A stretch of 12,576 nucleotides of DNA, taken from the NCBI GenBank assembly GCA_013362295.1, contig JABFWJ010000013.1, positions 1-12,576 of the forward strand, written 5' to 3'. This document shows positions 1 to 6,130 of this stretch, piece after piece (within the stretch, counting starts at the first letter, position 1; each line of letters begins with the position of its first letter). The position numbers were made by a program, and so were the translations under genes. This DNA comes from Thermoleophilia bacterium. GTDB taxonomy: Bacteria; Actinomycetota; Thermoleophilia; Gaiellales; Gaiellaceae. The notes under the pieces were generated by a model. It had not been told where the DNA came from. It was given only the letters and a program-made list of their open reading frames with translations, and did no database searches.

Positions 1-83
1 CCGACGTCGACGGTCGCACCATCTGCGTCGAGCAGGTGGAAGTCGAGACGCTTGCGGCTGAGATCCAATCCGGCGTACAACAT
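1..83 (-). CDS. IS110-family transposase (N-terminus only, runs off window start)
   Basis: Twenty-seven codons are visible, from an ATG at 83 to the window edge. The protein begins MLYAGLDLSRKRLD and continues FHLLDADG, the typical opening of IS110-family DEDD transposases; the Asp in GLDLS is the first acidic residue of their RuvC-like catalytic domain. A strong Shine-Dalgarno GAGGAGG (93-99, minus strand) lies nine bases before the ATG and fixes the start. Known of the family: IS110 enzymes act as RNA-guided recombinases using a non-coding RNA made from the element end upstream of the gene. The C-terminal serine-containing domain is outside the window, so it cannot be told whether the copy is intact. 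The family call is fairly sure despite the short stretch. Confidence 0.8.
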   Translation of the reverse strand, partial: MLYAGLDLSRKRLDFHLLDADGATVDV

Positions 84-89
84 GGAAGC

Positions 90-146
90 GGGCCTCCTCT
101 GCGATAGCTCCAGATGACAAGCCGGAGCCTGTCATCGGGGAGGCCC
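90..146 (-). ncRNA. Two-tier hairpin upstream of IS110 transposase; candidate part of bridge RNA
   Basis: Seen directly: an 8-bp perfect outer stem (90-97 with 139-146, GGGCCTCC/GGAGGCCC) and a 7-bp perfect inner stem (113-119 with 130-136, GATGACA/TGTCATC) closed by a 10-base loop, with an asymmetric internal loop at 98-112 against 137-138. Large internal loops between stems are where IS110 bridge RNAs hold their target- and donor-binding guides, so this may be a piece of one. The outer stem also covers most of the transposase Shine-Dalgarno (93-99), so it could lower translation of the transposase. Which of the two roles applies is inference; structure alone does not decide. Confidence 0.35.
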
Positions 147-276
147 TTCTTCATGGCATTCCTTATCATCTCGGGTCGTCCGCAACGGGACGCAACTGAG
201 GGCGGCGCTTTGCAAGCCGTTTGGCGGTTGCGCGTCCGCGTTGTCTGCCTGTGATTGCCCGAGGTTGCCACCGGTC

Positions 277-295
277 TGCTCCATAAGTGCTCCAT
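277..295. repeat. Short direct repeat, TGCTCCAT twice with 11-base period
   Basis: TGCTCCAT occurs at 277-284 and exactly again at 288-295. It lies in the non-coding stretch between the IS110 element and the tRNA gene. Paired short repeats of this kind occur at recombinase arm-binding sites, but two 8-mers alone do not prove such a role. Confidence 0.4.
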
Positions 296-393
296 GTCCG
301 GCGCGGTGACGGCCGGGCTCGCTCCCGCGCCGGTGGCCCATCTCGACGTCGCCGTGATCGCCGACGGGAAGCCCCCGTGTCCGCCGTGGAGAT

Positions 394-468
394 TGGTGGG
401 CCGGGGAGGTTTCGATCCTCATCTCCTCCGTTAAGAGCGGAGGGCTCTACCGTTTGAGCTACCGGCCC
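394..468 (-). tRNA. tRNA-Lys (anticodon CTT), atypical T arm
   Basis: Read on the minus strand the full cloverleaf is present: acceptor stem GGGCCGG/CCGGCCC (462-468 with 398-404), D arm GCTC/GAGC with GG in the loop, anticodon arm CTCCG-CTCTTAA-CGGAG, and an encoded ACCA end (394-397). The anticodon is CUU, so lysine. Odd points: the variable loop is only four bases, the T arm is TGAGG-ATCGAAA-CCTCC with a mismatch at its base pair next to the acceptor stem, and the T loop starts with A where nearly all tRNAs have T54, which would lose the 54-58 pair. The gene lies six bases after the stop codon of the upstream membrane-protein gene, so it may be cut out of that mRNA. It could be a specialised or mobile-element-associated tRNA rather than the main lysine tRNA. 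Confidence 0.85.
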
Positions 469-474
469 GTGGAG

Positions 475-1773
475 TTAGCGTGCGGCGTCGGTCTCCAGCT
501 CGCGAGCGGGTTGGCGGCTGCGGTCGGTCGCGGTTGCGGTGACCGTCCGCGTCGGTAGGCCGAGGTGGGAGACGCGGTGCGGCAGGTCGATGTGCAGCCA
601 TCGCGTGACGCTGTGTGGGAGCGTTGAGAGGACGATTTCGTGGAAGTCGCCGTCGTGAAGGGCTTCCTCGATCGCGTCCATCGGGTCGTGGCGGATCGAG
701 ACCGAACCGGTGACCGGGCTTCCGACCGCCTGCTCGACGAAGGGAAGGGTGAGCGCGAGCACGCGTTCGCCTTCTTCGTGGTGGCGTTCGCGTTCGTGCT
801 CGGTGAGTTCCGCTTTCGCCGACGGGTTCGCCACGAGTACGTGGAAGCTCGCCGGGGAGCGCTCTGCGCGTTCGCGTAGGACGTCGACGAGTTCGGGCGT
901 TACTGCGGTGCGGTCGACGGCGACGAGGACTTGCGCGTGCGCGTCGGGTGCGATGCCGTGGTCGAGCGTGACATCGCGCTTGGTGATCGCGAGGTATGTG
1001 ACGACGATCAGGATCGCGCCGAGGAACACGAAGCTCGTCACCGTTGTGCCGAGTCCGAGTCCGCCGTCGTGGCGCGGCGAGGCCAGTAGGTCGCCGGTGG
1101 AGGCGCCGAGCGGACGGGTGAGGATGTAGGCGATCCAGAACGAGAGGACGGCGTTGAGCTTCAGGCCGTAGTGGAGTGCGGCGACGAGTGCGATCGCGCC
1201 CGCGAACAGAAGCAGCGCCCAGGTGTAGCCGAGGCTGTACCGCTCGGCGATCAGGTCGCCGCCCGCGGTGCCGAGCGCGAAGGTGAAGAGGACAACGAGC
1301 CAGTAGAACGCCTCGCGGCGGGTCGTGTAGATCGTGTGGATCGACAGCGTCCGTTCGCTCAGCCACCACGCGAGGAATGCGAGCGCGAGCAGGCCACCGA
1401 AGATGGAAGTCGTGACGGTGAGCCGCACGCCGTGGTTGTCGTGCAGGTTGTCGGTGATCTGCGTGCCGACGACGCTGATCAGCACGATGCCGAGCCAGTA
1501 GACGCCTGCGATGTAGCGGCGCGCGCGGAACTGGAAGACGAGCGTCGCGACGAGCAGCGCCGCGGTGATGTAGGTCGTGTTCGTCAGGCCGAGCCCGACG
1601 TTGTCGGAGAGATAGTCGGAGGCTGTCTCGCCGACAGTCGTGCAGAGGACCTTGATCACCCAGAAGTAGGCGGTGACCTCCGGGACCTTGTTGAGCATCT
1701 GGCGCAGGCCGGAGCGCGGCCCCGCATGGGTGGTCGCAAGCATCGCGGGAGGGTAGCGGCGGGGTTCTGACAT
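475..1773 (-). CDS. DUF347 (COG4705) membrane protein fused to universal-stress-like domain
   Basis: A 432-residue protein. Residues 25-265 are about eight membrane spans built from four repeats, each with a signature such as KVLCTTVGETASDYL (41-55), VVGTQITDNL (101-110), FALGTAGGDLIAE (165-177) and TRPLGASTGDLL (219-230). This is the DUF347 repeat of COG4705 membrane-anchored proteins, of unknown biochemical role. COG4705 proteins normally end here at roughly 250 residues. Here residues 280-415 add a soluble domain (VLVAVDR, HVLVANP, DPMDAIEEAL, EIVLSTLP, RWLHIDLPHRV) resembling the UspA-like domain often found alone or fused to permeases in actinobacteria. No start has a clear ribosome site; ATG 1773 is used because it gives a 29-base gap to the preceding gene, with ATG 1743 as alternative. 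Probably cotranscribed with the secreted protein upstream and the tRNA downstream. Confidence 0.85.
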   Translation of the reverse strand: MSEPRRYPPAMLATTHAGPRSGLRQMLNKVPEVTAYFWVIKVLCTTVGETASDYLSDNVGLGLTNTTYITAALLVATLVFQFRARRYIAGVYWLGIVLISVVGTQITDNLHDNHGVRLTVTTSIFGGLLALAFLAWWLSERTLSIHTIYTTRREAFYWLVVLFTFALGTAGGDLIAERYSLGYTWALLLFAGAIALVAALHYGLKLNAVLSFWIAYILTRPLGASTGDLLASPRHDGGLGLGTTVTSFVFLGAILIVVTYLAITKRDVTLDHGIAPDAHAQVLVAVDRTAVTPELVDVLRERAERSPASFHVLVANPSAKAELTEHERERHHEEGERVLALTLPFVEQAVGSPVTGSVSIRHDPMDAIEEALHDGDFHEIVLSTLPHSVTRWLHIDLPHRVSHLGLPTRTVTATATDRSRQPARELETDAAR

Positions 1774-1802
1774 GGAACTGAACAACCGGTCGGCCGCGTG
1801 GG

Positions 1803-2507
1803 TCAGGCGCCCCTGCTGACGGAGACGAGCTCGTTGCGCTCGTTGCCGCCCTTCTCGGTCTGCTCGAGGACAGTGCCGATGCCGCGGACGTACATCTTGT
1901 GGTCGATCACGCCGGGCTCGAGCGGCGTCCACCCCTGGGTGAGAAGCGTGTTCGCCGCGCCGGCCGGCGCGACGGTGCCGAAGAGGCCGATCACCTTGTA
2001 GTGGTCCTCGGCCTGCCCCTTGTAGTACTCCTGCCGTCCGGACTGACCGACGCGGGGGTTGGAGGGCATGTAGATGCCCGGTTGGGCGCCGTTGACGCCG
2101 GCGGTCCAGGTGCCTGCGGTGCTGGTGACGTGCCCGTGCGCGTCGAGCTCGGCGGTGTTCTCGCCGAAGTACCAGACGTTGCCGTTGGCGTCTTGGCTGT
2201 ACCTGTCGGTGGTGCGCTCGCCGAGGCGGCCGCGCAGGTAGAGCCGATCATGCACGACGACGCAGCGTACGCCGTCGATGGTCTTGGTCTGGTGCGTGAC
2301 GGTGAGGACGTCGCGCGAGGGCTTGCCGTCCTTGGCGCCGGTGTAGACGTAACGGGTGCCTGGGAGGAGGGGGAACCACGGGTTGTCGACGCGGGCGCGG
2401 AAGCTCGATGCCGGTGGCATTGAGGATCGGTGCGTCGCGGCCGTCCCCGCGGCCGCGGTCGCGCCGGCGAGCAGGAGGATGCAGAGGCTGAGGATGCGCG
2501 TCGTCAT
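1803..2507 (-). CDS. Secreted conserved protein of unknown function
   Basis: A 234-residue protein with an N-terminal signal sequence (MTTR, then a hydrophobic stretch 5-24 ending in small residues) and no lipobox cysteine, so probably secreted and released or loosely held at the surface. ATG 2507 is chosen over a start nine codons earlier because GAAGGGA lies four bases before it. The mature part contains the blocks DNPWFPLLPGTRYVY (41-55), DRLYLRGR (87-94), GNVWYFGENTAELD (109-122), GIYMPSNPRVGQ (144-155), WTPLEPGV (193-200) and KMYVRGIGTV (204-213). I recognise these as an uncharacterised bacterial family seen in actinobacteria and proteobacteria; no function is known to me. It is transcribed divergently from the two-component system, with shared operator-like repeats between them, and probably leads an operon with the DUF347-Usp gene. 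Confidence 0.85.
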   Translation of the reverse strand: MTTRILSLCILLLAGATAAAGTAATHRSSMPPASSFRARVDNPWFPLLPGTRYVYTGAKDGKPSRDVLTVTHQTKTIDGVRCVVVHDRLYLRGRLGERTTDRYSQDANGNVWYFGENTAELDAHGHVTSTAGTWTAGVNGAQPGIYMPSNPRVGQSGRQEYYKGQAEDHYKVIGLFGTVAPAGAANTLLTQGWTPLEPGVIDHKMYVRGIGTVLEQTEKGGNERNELVSVSRGA

Positions 2508-2547
2508 ACGGTCCCTTCGTCGGTTTCGCGGCACCGTAGGGAGCGAA

Positions 2548-2597
2548 CATGAACTCGCGATGACTGGTTGTCATCGAACTGTCATCGGGCGTTCATG
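2548..2597. promoter_or_regulatory. Divergent operator: five TGTCATC-like half-sites in 11-base register
   Basis: In the 111 bases between divergent starts 2507 and 2619 there are three plus-strand half-sites, TGTCATC (2569), TGTCATC (2580) and GTTCATG (2591), exactly 11 bases apart. There are two minus-strand ones, AGTCATC (2559-2565) and GTTCATG (2548-2554), also 11 apart. Direct 7-mers with 4-base spacers are the classic site form of OmpR/PhoB regulators, such as the pho box. Toward the leftward gene a TAnnnT hexamer (TACGGT, 2533-2538) follows the last half-site by nine bases, as at PhoB-activated promoters. Toward the rightward gene the repeats end only 21 bases before the ATG, which fits autorepression better. 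Likely ligand: the OmpR-type regulator next door (inference). Confidence 0.65.
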
Positions 2598-2618
2598 CGC
2601 ATGGGGGAGGATCGGGCC

Positions 2619-3299
2619 ATGCGGGTGCTGATCGTGGAGGACGAGTTGCGGATGGCGAGCCTGATCCGCCGCGGCCTCACCGGCGAGGGGCTGGCGGCCG
2701 ACGTCGCCTCGTGCGGGGAGGACGCGCTCTGGATGGCGCCCGCGCACGACTACGACGCGGTCGTGCTCGACGTGATGCTGCCCGACCTGGACGGTTTCGA
2801 GGTCTGCCGTCGCCTGCGCGCCGCGGGCGTGTGGGCGCCGGTGTTGATGCTGACGGCGCGCGACTCGGTCGACGACCGCGTGGCAGGCCTGGACAGCGGC
2901 GCCGACGACTACCTGGTCAAACCGTTCGCGTTCGCCGAGCTGCTGGCGCGGCTGCGGGCGCTCGCCCGCCGCGGCGATACGGGCCGGGCTGCGGTGCTCG
3001 CGGTCGGCGACCTGCGGCTCGATCCGGCGACGCGCGACGTGTCGCGCGGCTCGGCGGCGATCTCGCTGTCGGCGAAGGAGTTCGCGCTGCTGGAGACGTT
3101 CATGCGCCGCCCGGGCGAGGTGCTCTCACGGCTGCATCTGCTCGAGCACGCCTGGGACTTCGCCTACGACAACCGCTCCAACGTCGTTGACGTGTACGTG
3201 CGCCGGTTGCGACGCAAGATCGACGAGCCGTTCGGCCGCGAATCGCTGGAGACGGTACGCGGCGCCGGCTACCGGCTGCGCCGAGACGAGGCGCAGTGA
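2619..3299 (+). CDS. OmpR/PhoB-family response regulator
   Basis: A 226-residue two-domain regulator. Receiver domain 1-115: acidic pair E7/D8 in VEDE, phospho-acceptor D51 in LDVMLP, T79 in MLTAR, K101 in VKPF. Winged-helix DNA-binding domain about 130-222 with the usual ends: SLSAKEFALLE, RPGEVLSR, VDVYVRRLRRKID, and ETVRGAGYRL. The start ATG 2619 is preceded by GGGGGAGG (2603-2610) at eight bases; a longer in-frame start at 2568 lies inside the operator repeats and is unlikely. The gene overlaps the kinase gene by four bases, so the two are coupled and should be partners. It probably binds the 11-base repeats at 2548-2597 and 4700-4717, making it regulator of the divergent unit, itself and the ABC/peptidase operon. 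Confidence 0.95.
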   Translation: MRVLIVEDELRMASLIRRGLTGEGLAADVASCGEDALWMAPAHDYDAVVLDVMLPDLDGFEVCRRLRAAGVWAPVLMLTARDSVDDRVAGLDSGADDYLVKPFAFAELLARLRALARRGDTGRAAVLAVGDLRLDPATRDVSRGSAAISLSAKEFALLETFMRRPGEVLSRLHLLEHAWDFAYDNRSNVVDVYVRRLRRKIDEPFGRESLETVRGAGYRLRRDEAQ

Positions 3300-4681
3300 G
3301 CCGGCTGCCGATCCGGCTGCGGGTGACGGCGGCGTTCGCCGTTGCAATGGCCGCCGTCCTCGCCGGCTCCGGGCTGTTTCTCTACCTGCGCCTCGACTCG
3401 CATCTCGCGCTCTCGCTCGACCGGCAGCTGCAGCTGCGCGCGCAGGACCTCGCAGCGCTCGTTGGCGATCCGCGCGGCTCGCTCGCGCGCGACACCGGCG
3501 GTCGCTTCGTCGAGCGCGGCGAGAGTTACGCCCAGCTGCTCTCGCCGGATGGAAAGGTCGTCGATGCGACGCGACCGCTCGGACGCACCGCGCTCCTCTC
3601 CGCCCGCCAGCTCCGCGCGGCGAGGCGGGCTCCGCTCTACCTCGACATGCCGCCGGTACCGGGCTTGGACGAGGGGTCGCGTCTGTTCGCGACGACCATG
3701 ACGCGTCGCGGCATGCCGGTCGTGCTCGTGGTCGGCGCGACCCGTCAGAACGACGCCGAGACGCTGGCGAGCTTCCGCGACGAGCTGCTGATCGCCGGCC
3801 CGATCGCGCTTCTCCTCGCCTCTGCGGTCGGCTATCTGCTCGCGGGGCTTTCGCTGCGGCAGGTGGAGTCGATGCGTCGCCGGGCCTCGGTCATCTCGGC
3901 GGAGCGTCCCGGCGAGCGGCTGCCGGTGCCGCCGACCGGAGATGAGCTGCAGCGGCTCGGTGCGACGCTGAACGAGATGCTCGGCCGGCTCGAAGCGGCC
4001 TTGGCGCGGGAGCGGGACTTCGTCGCCGACGCGGGCCATGAGCTGCGCACGCCGCTCGCGCTGTTGCGCACCGAGCTGGAGCTTGCTCTTCGCCAGGCGC
4101 AGACCGCTGAGGAGTTGCGGGAGGCTGTGCGCTGGTCCTCCTACGAGGCCGACCGGCTCTCCCAGCTCGCGGAGGATCTGCTCCTGATCGCCCGGGCGGA
4201 CCGCGGCGGCCGGCTGCCGCTGCGGCAGGAGCCGATCGACGTCGCCCGCTTGTTCGCGACGGTGGCGAGCCGGTTCGAGTGGCGTGCCGCCGAGCTCCGA
4301 AAGAGGGTGCAGTCGACGACTCCGAACGGACTGGTGGTCGAGGCGGACCGGCTGCGGCTGGAGCAAGCGCTCGGCAACCTCGTCGACAACGCGCTCCGCT
4401 ACGGAGGGGACGAGGTCACGCTCGCCGCGACACGGATCGACGAACGGGTCGAGCTGCATGTCCGCGACGACGGCCGCGGTTTTCCGGCCGAGTTTCTCGC
4501 GCGCGCCTTCGACCGCTTCGCACGCGTCGATGCCGTCCGCGGCGGCGGTGGCAGCGGGCTCGGGCTCGCGATCGTGAAGACGATCGCCGAGTCGCACCAA
4601 GGCACGGCCCATGTCGTGAATGGCGAGCCCGTCGGGGCGGACGCCTGGATCTCGCTTCCCGTCTCCCCGGTCTCGGAATGA
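3296..4681 (+). CDS. Sensor histidine kinase (HAMP-HisKA-HATPase)
   Basis: A 461-residue membrane kinase starting at GTG 3296, which overlaps the regulator stop. First membrane span about 10-31, an outside sensor region of about 130 residues (32-163), second span 165-186, then HAMP (186-238), HisKA with phospho-acceptor H248 in DAGHELRTPL, and HATPase_c with the N box NLVDNALRY (361-369), G1 DDGRGF (391-396) and G2 GGSGLGL (418-424). All catalytic motifs are intact. The outside loop is large, so this is a periplasm-sensing kinase and not one of the short-loop BceS-type kinases that sense through their transporter. The stimulus is unknown; the gene neighbourhood suggests a cell-envelope signal. 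Confidence 0.95.
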   Translation: MSRLPIRLRVTAAFAVAMAAVLAGSGLFLYLRLDSHLALSLDRQLQLRAQDLAALVGDPRGSLARDTGGRFVERGESYAQLLSPDGKVVDATRPLGRTALLSARQLRAARRAPLYLDMPPVPGLDEGSRLFATTMTRRGMPVVLVVGATRQNDAETLASFRDELLIAGPIALLLASAVGYLLAGLSLRQVESMRRRASVISAERPGERLPVPPTGDELQRLGATLNEMLGRLEAALARERDFVADAGHELRTPLALLRTELELALRQAQTAEELREAVRWSSYEADRLSQLAEDLLLIARADRGGRLPLRQEPIDVARLFATVASRFEWRAAELRKRVQSTTPNGLVVEADRLRLEQALGNLVDNALRYGGDEVTLAATRIDERVELHVRDDGRGFPAEFLARAFDRFARVDAVRGGGGSGLGLAIVKTIAESHQGTAHVVNGEPVGADAWISLPVSPVSE

Positions 4682-4699
4682 GCGGTATGGGTACGCCGC

Positions 4700-4733
4700 C
4701 GTCATCTGTGTGTCATCTGCCGCGTGTGATGAT
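4700..4733 (+). promoter_or_regulatory. Operator and possible promoter of the lipoprotein-ABC-peptidase operon
   Basis: Two half-sites, CGTCATC (4700-4706) and TGTCATC (4711-4717), are 11 bases apart, the same word and register as in the divergent operator at 2548-2597. Ten bases later is TGT-GATGAT (4725-4733), which can be read as a weak extended -10 element. This spacing is that of a class of PhoB/OmpR-activated promoters in which the box replaces the -35. The 67-base gap after the kinase gene holds no terminator-like hairpin, so read-through from the two-component genes also remains possible. Confidence 0.55.
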
Positions 4734-4748
4734 CGCCCAATCGGAGCG

Positions 4749-5426
4749 ATGAACGGGAGTTTCGGGTCGGCCCGGCGCCGGCCGTGGCTGGCGCTCGCCC
4801 TGCTGCTGGCAGGCATCGCCGCCGGCTGCGGCGGCTCCAAGCACAACGCCTCCGGGTCGCCGTCGGCCGGCGCAACGACGGCGCCGAGCAGCGCTCCGAC
4901 CACGACCGCCGCGCCGACGACCACGGCGGCCGGCACGAGCGGACCGGGGGCGCTGCAGGCGGAGGCGAACTCGGCGGCGGCGGGTGACATCCCCGACAAC
5001 CAGGTGTTCCTCGTTTTCACGAACGCGAGCGCCGGCTACTCGATGAAGTACCCCGAGGGGTGGGCGCAGCGCGGCTCGGGCGCTCAGGTCACCTTCCGCG
5101 ACAAGAACAACATCGTCCGCATCGTCGTCGCCCATGGGACCGCGCCGACACGTGCCTCCGTGCGGGCCGACCTCGCGCAGCTCGGCAGCGCGCGTCTCGA
5201 GAGCGCACCGCAGGCGATGACGATCTCGGGCCGGCCGGCGTTCAAGGTCGTCTACAGCACCGAGAGCGCGCCCAACGCCGTCACCGGCAAGCGGGTGAAG
5301 CTCGTCGTCGACCGCTACTACCTCTGGAAGGGCAGCCGGCGCGCGGTCGTCGATCTCGGCACACCGGTGGGAGTCGACAACGTCGACGCCTACCGGATGA
5401 TGATCGAGAGCTTCCGGTGGAGCTGA
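4749..5426 (+). CDS. Lipoprotein with PsbP/Mog1-like domain
   Basis: A 225-residue protein. Residues 12-26 form a signal peptide core ending in a lipobox (GIAAGC), so C27 would be lipidated and the protein anchored on the outer face of the membrane. Residues 30-75 are a flexible S/T/A/P linker. Residues 86-225 form one domain beginning with VFTNASAGYSMKYPEGW, which resembles the PsbP/Mog1-like fold seen in many actinobacterial lipoproteins, and ending FRWS. ATG 4749 has GGAG only two bases away, closer than ideal, but no better in-frame start keeps the signal peptide. Its end overlaps the next gene by 10 bases. As first gene of an ABC/FtsX operon it may be an accessory or sensor subunit of the transporter; the exact task is unknown. 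Confidence 0.85.
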   Translation: MNGSFGSARRRPWLALALLLAGIAAGCGGSKHNASGSPSAGATTAPSSAPTTTAAPTTTAAGTSGPGALQAEANSAAAGDIPDNQVFLVFTNASAGYSMKYPEGWAQRGSGAQVTFRDKNNIVRIVVAHGTAPTRASVRADLAQLGSARLESAPQAMTISGRPAFKVVYSTESAPNAVTGKRVKLVVDRYYLWKGSRRAVVDLGTPVGVDNVDAYRMMIESFRWS

Positions 5427-6130
5427 GGAGCCTCTACCGCGAGCCCGAGCGTCGCGAAGAGCTCACCTTCGGCGCGCTCGAGTTCCACGACGTCTTCCGA
5501 ATCTTCCGCTCCGGCCCGGCCGAGACGGTCGCGCTGCGCGGCCTCGACCTGCGGGTCGAGCCGCGCGAGCTGGTCGCGCTCTACGGCCCCTCCGGCTCCG
5601 GCAAGAGCACCGCGCTCCACCTCGCGGCGGGCCTGGACGAGCCGTCGGCCGGAGATGTGGTCGCTTTCGGCCGCTCGCTTGCCCGGCTCGGCGAAGCGGA
5701 GCTCGCGACCTACCGCGCGCGAGAGGTCGCGATCGTCTTCCAGGGCGGCAACCTCTGGCCGGGCCTGAGCGCGCGGGAGAACGTTGCGCTGGGGCTGCGG
5801 TTGGCCGGCCGCGCGGCAAGTCGCGCCGTCGTGGAGCGTGCCCTCGAGGCTTTCGAGCTGAAGCGCCGCGCGGGGCAGCGTGCCGGCTCACTGTCGGGCG
5901 GCGAGCAGCAGCGGGCTGCGATCGCAGCGGCGGCAGCGCGGGAAGCGCGGCTCGTGCTCGCGGACGAGCCGACCGCCGAGCTCGACCGCCGCAACGAGGA
6001 GACCGTCCTGCGGGCGCTGCAGCGGCTGCGCGAGGAGTTCGGCAGCACCGTCGTCGTCGTCACCCACTCCGCGCGTGTCGCCGACGCTGTCGACCGGGTG
6101 ATCGAGATCCGCGATGGGGTGGCTGCATGA
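5417..6130 (+). CDS. ABC transporter ATPase (MacB/LolD/FtsE class), first of two
   Basis: A 237-residue ATPase, complete by motif: Walker A GPSGSGKS (57-64), Q-loop VFQGGN (107-112, Q109), signature LSGGEQQR (159-166), Walker B RLVLADE (178-184, E184 catalytic) and switch H217 in VVVTHS. The sequence around the signature and the P-loop is of the class serving FtsX-fold permeases. GTG 5417 is taken as the start; it overlaps the lipoprotein gene by 10 bases, with a weak GAGAG site (5406-5410). An open frame extends further upstream but only as a shadow of the lipoprotein gene. It has a 20-residue N-terminal extension (LYREPERREELTF) before the ABC domain. The helix after the signature reads AIAAAAA instead of the usual AIARAL, a small departure. 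It should pair with the neighbouring ATPase on one permease. Confidence 0.92.
   Translation: MELRSLYREPERREELTFGALEFHDVFRIFRSGPAETVALRGLDLRVEPRELVALYGPSGSGKSTALHLAAGLDEPSAGDVVAFGRSLARLGEAELATYRAREVAIVFQGGNLWPGLSARENVALGLRLAGRAASRAVVERALEAFELKRRAGQRAGSLSGGEQQRAAIAAAAAREARLVLADEPTAELDRRNEETVLRALQRLREEFGSTVVVVTHSARVADAVDRVIEIRDGVAA

Larger units (their letters stand above)
84..393 (-). mobile_element. Probable IS110 left end and non-coding flank
   Basis: The 310 bases between the transposase start and the tRNA gene hold no credible coding sequence; the only open frame on the minus strand runs into the tRNA. For IS110-group elements the upstream end is non-coding and carries the guide RNA, so at least the part next to the transposase should belong to the element. 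I cannot place the outer boundary: IS110 elements lack clear terminal inverted repeats. Features seen are the hairpin at 90-146 and a short tandem repeat at 277-295. The part nearest the tRNA (about 300-393) may be flanking chromosome. Confidence 0.4.

Noticed and set aside
130..136. TGTCATC inside the IS110 hairpin, the same word as the operator half-site
   Set aside because: It is one arm of a perfect inverted repeat and has no partner 11 bases away, so it is explained by the hairpin and probably coincidental.
132..422. Open 96-codon minus-strand frame left of the membrane protein
   Set aside because: It begins inside the tRNA-Lys gene, has arginine/histidine-rich non-protein-like composition and no ribosome site.
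1804..1822. GTCAG/CTGAC inverted repeat at the end of the secreted-protein gene as a terminator
   Set aside because: The stem is five base pairs, overlaps coding sequence and lacks a T-run; the next gene follows within 30 bases on the same strand.
3269..5020. Open 583-codon minus-strand frame across the kinase gene
   Set aside because: It is a high-GC antisense shadow of an intact kinase and lipoprotein gene; its composition is typical of such shadows and no domain is visible.
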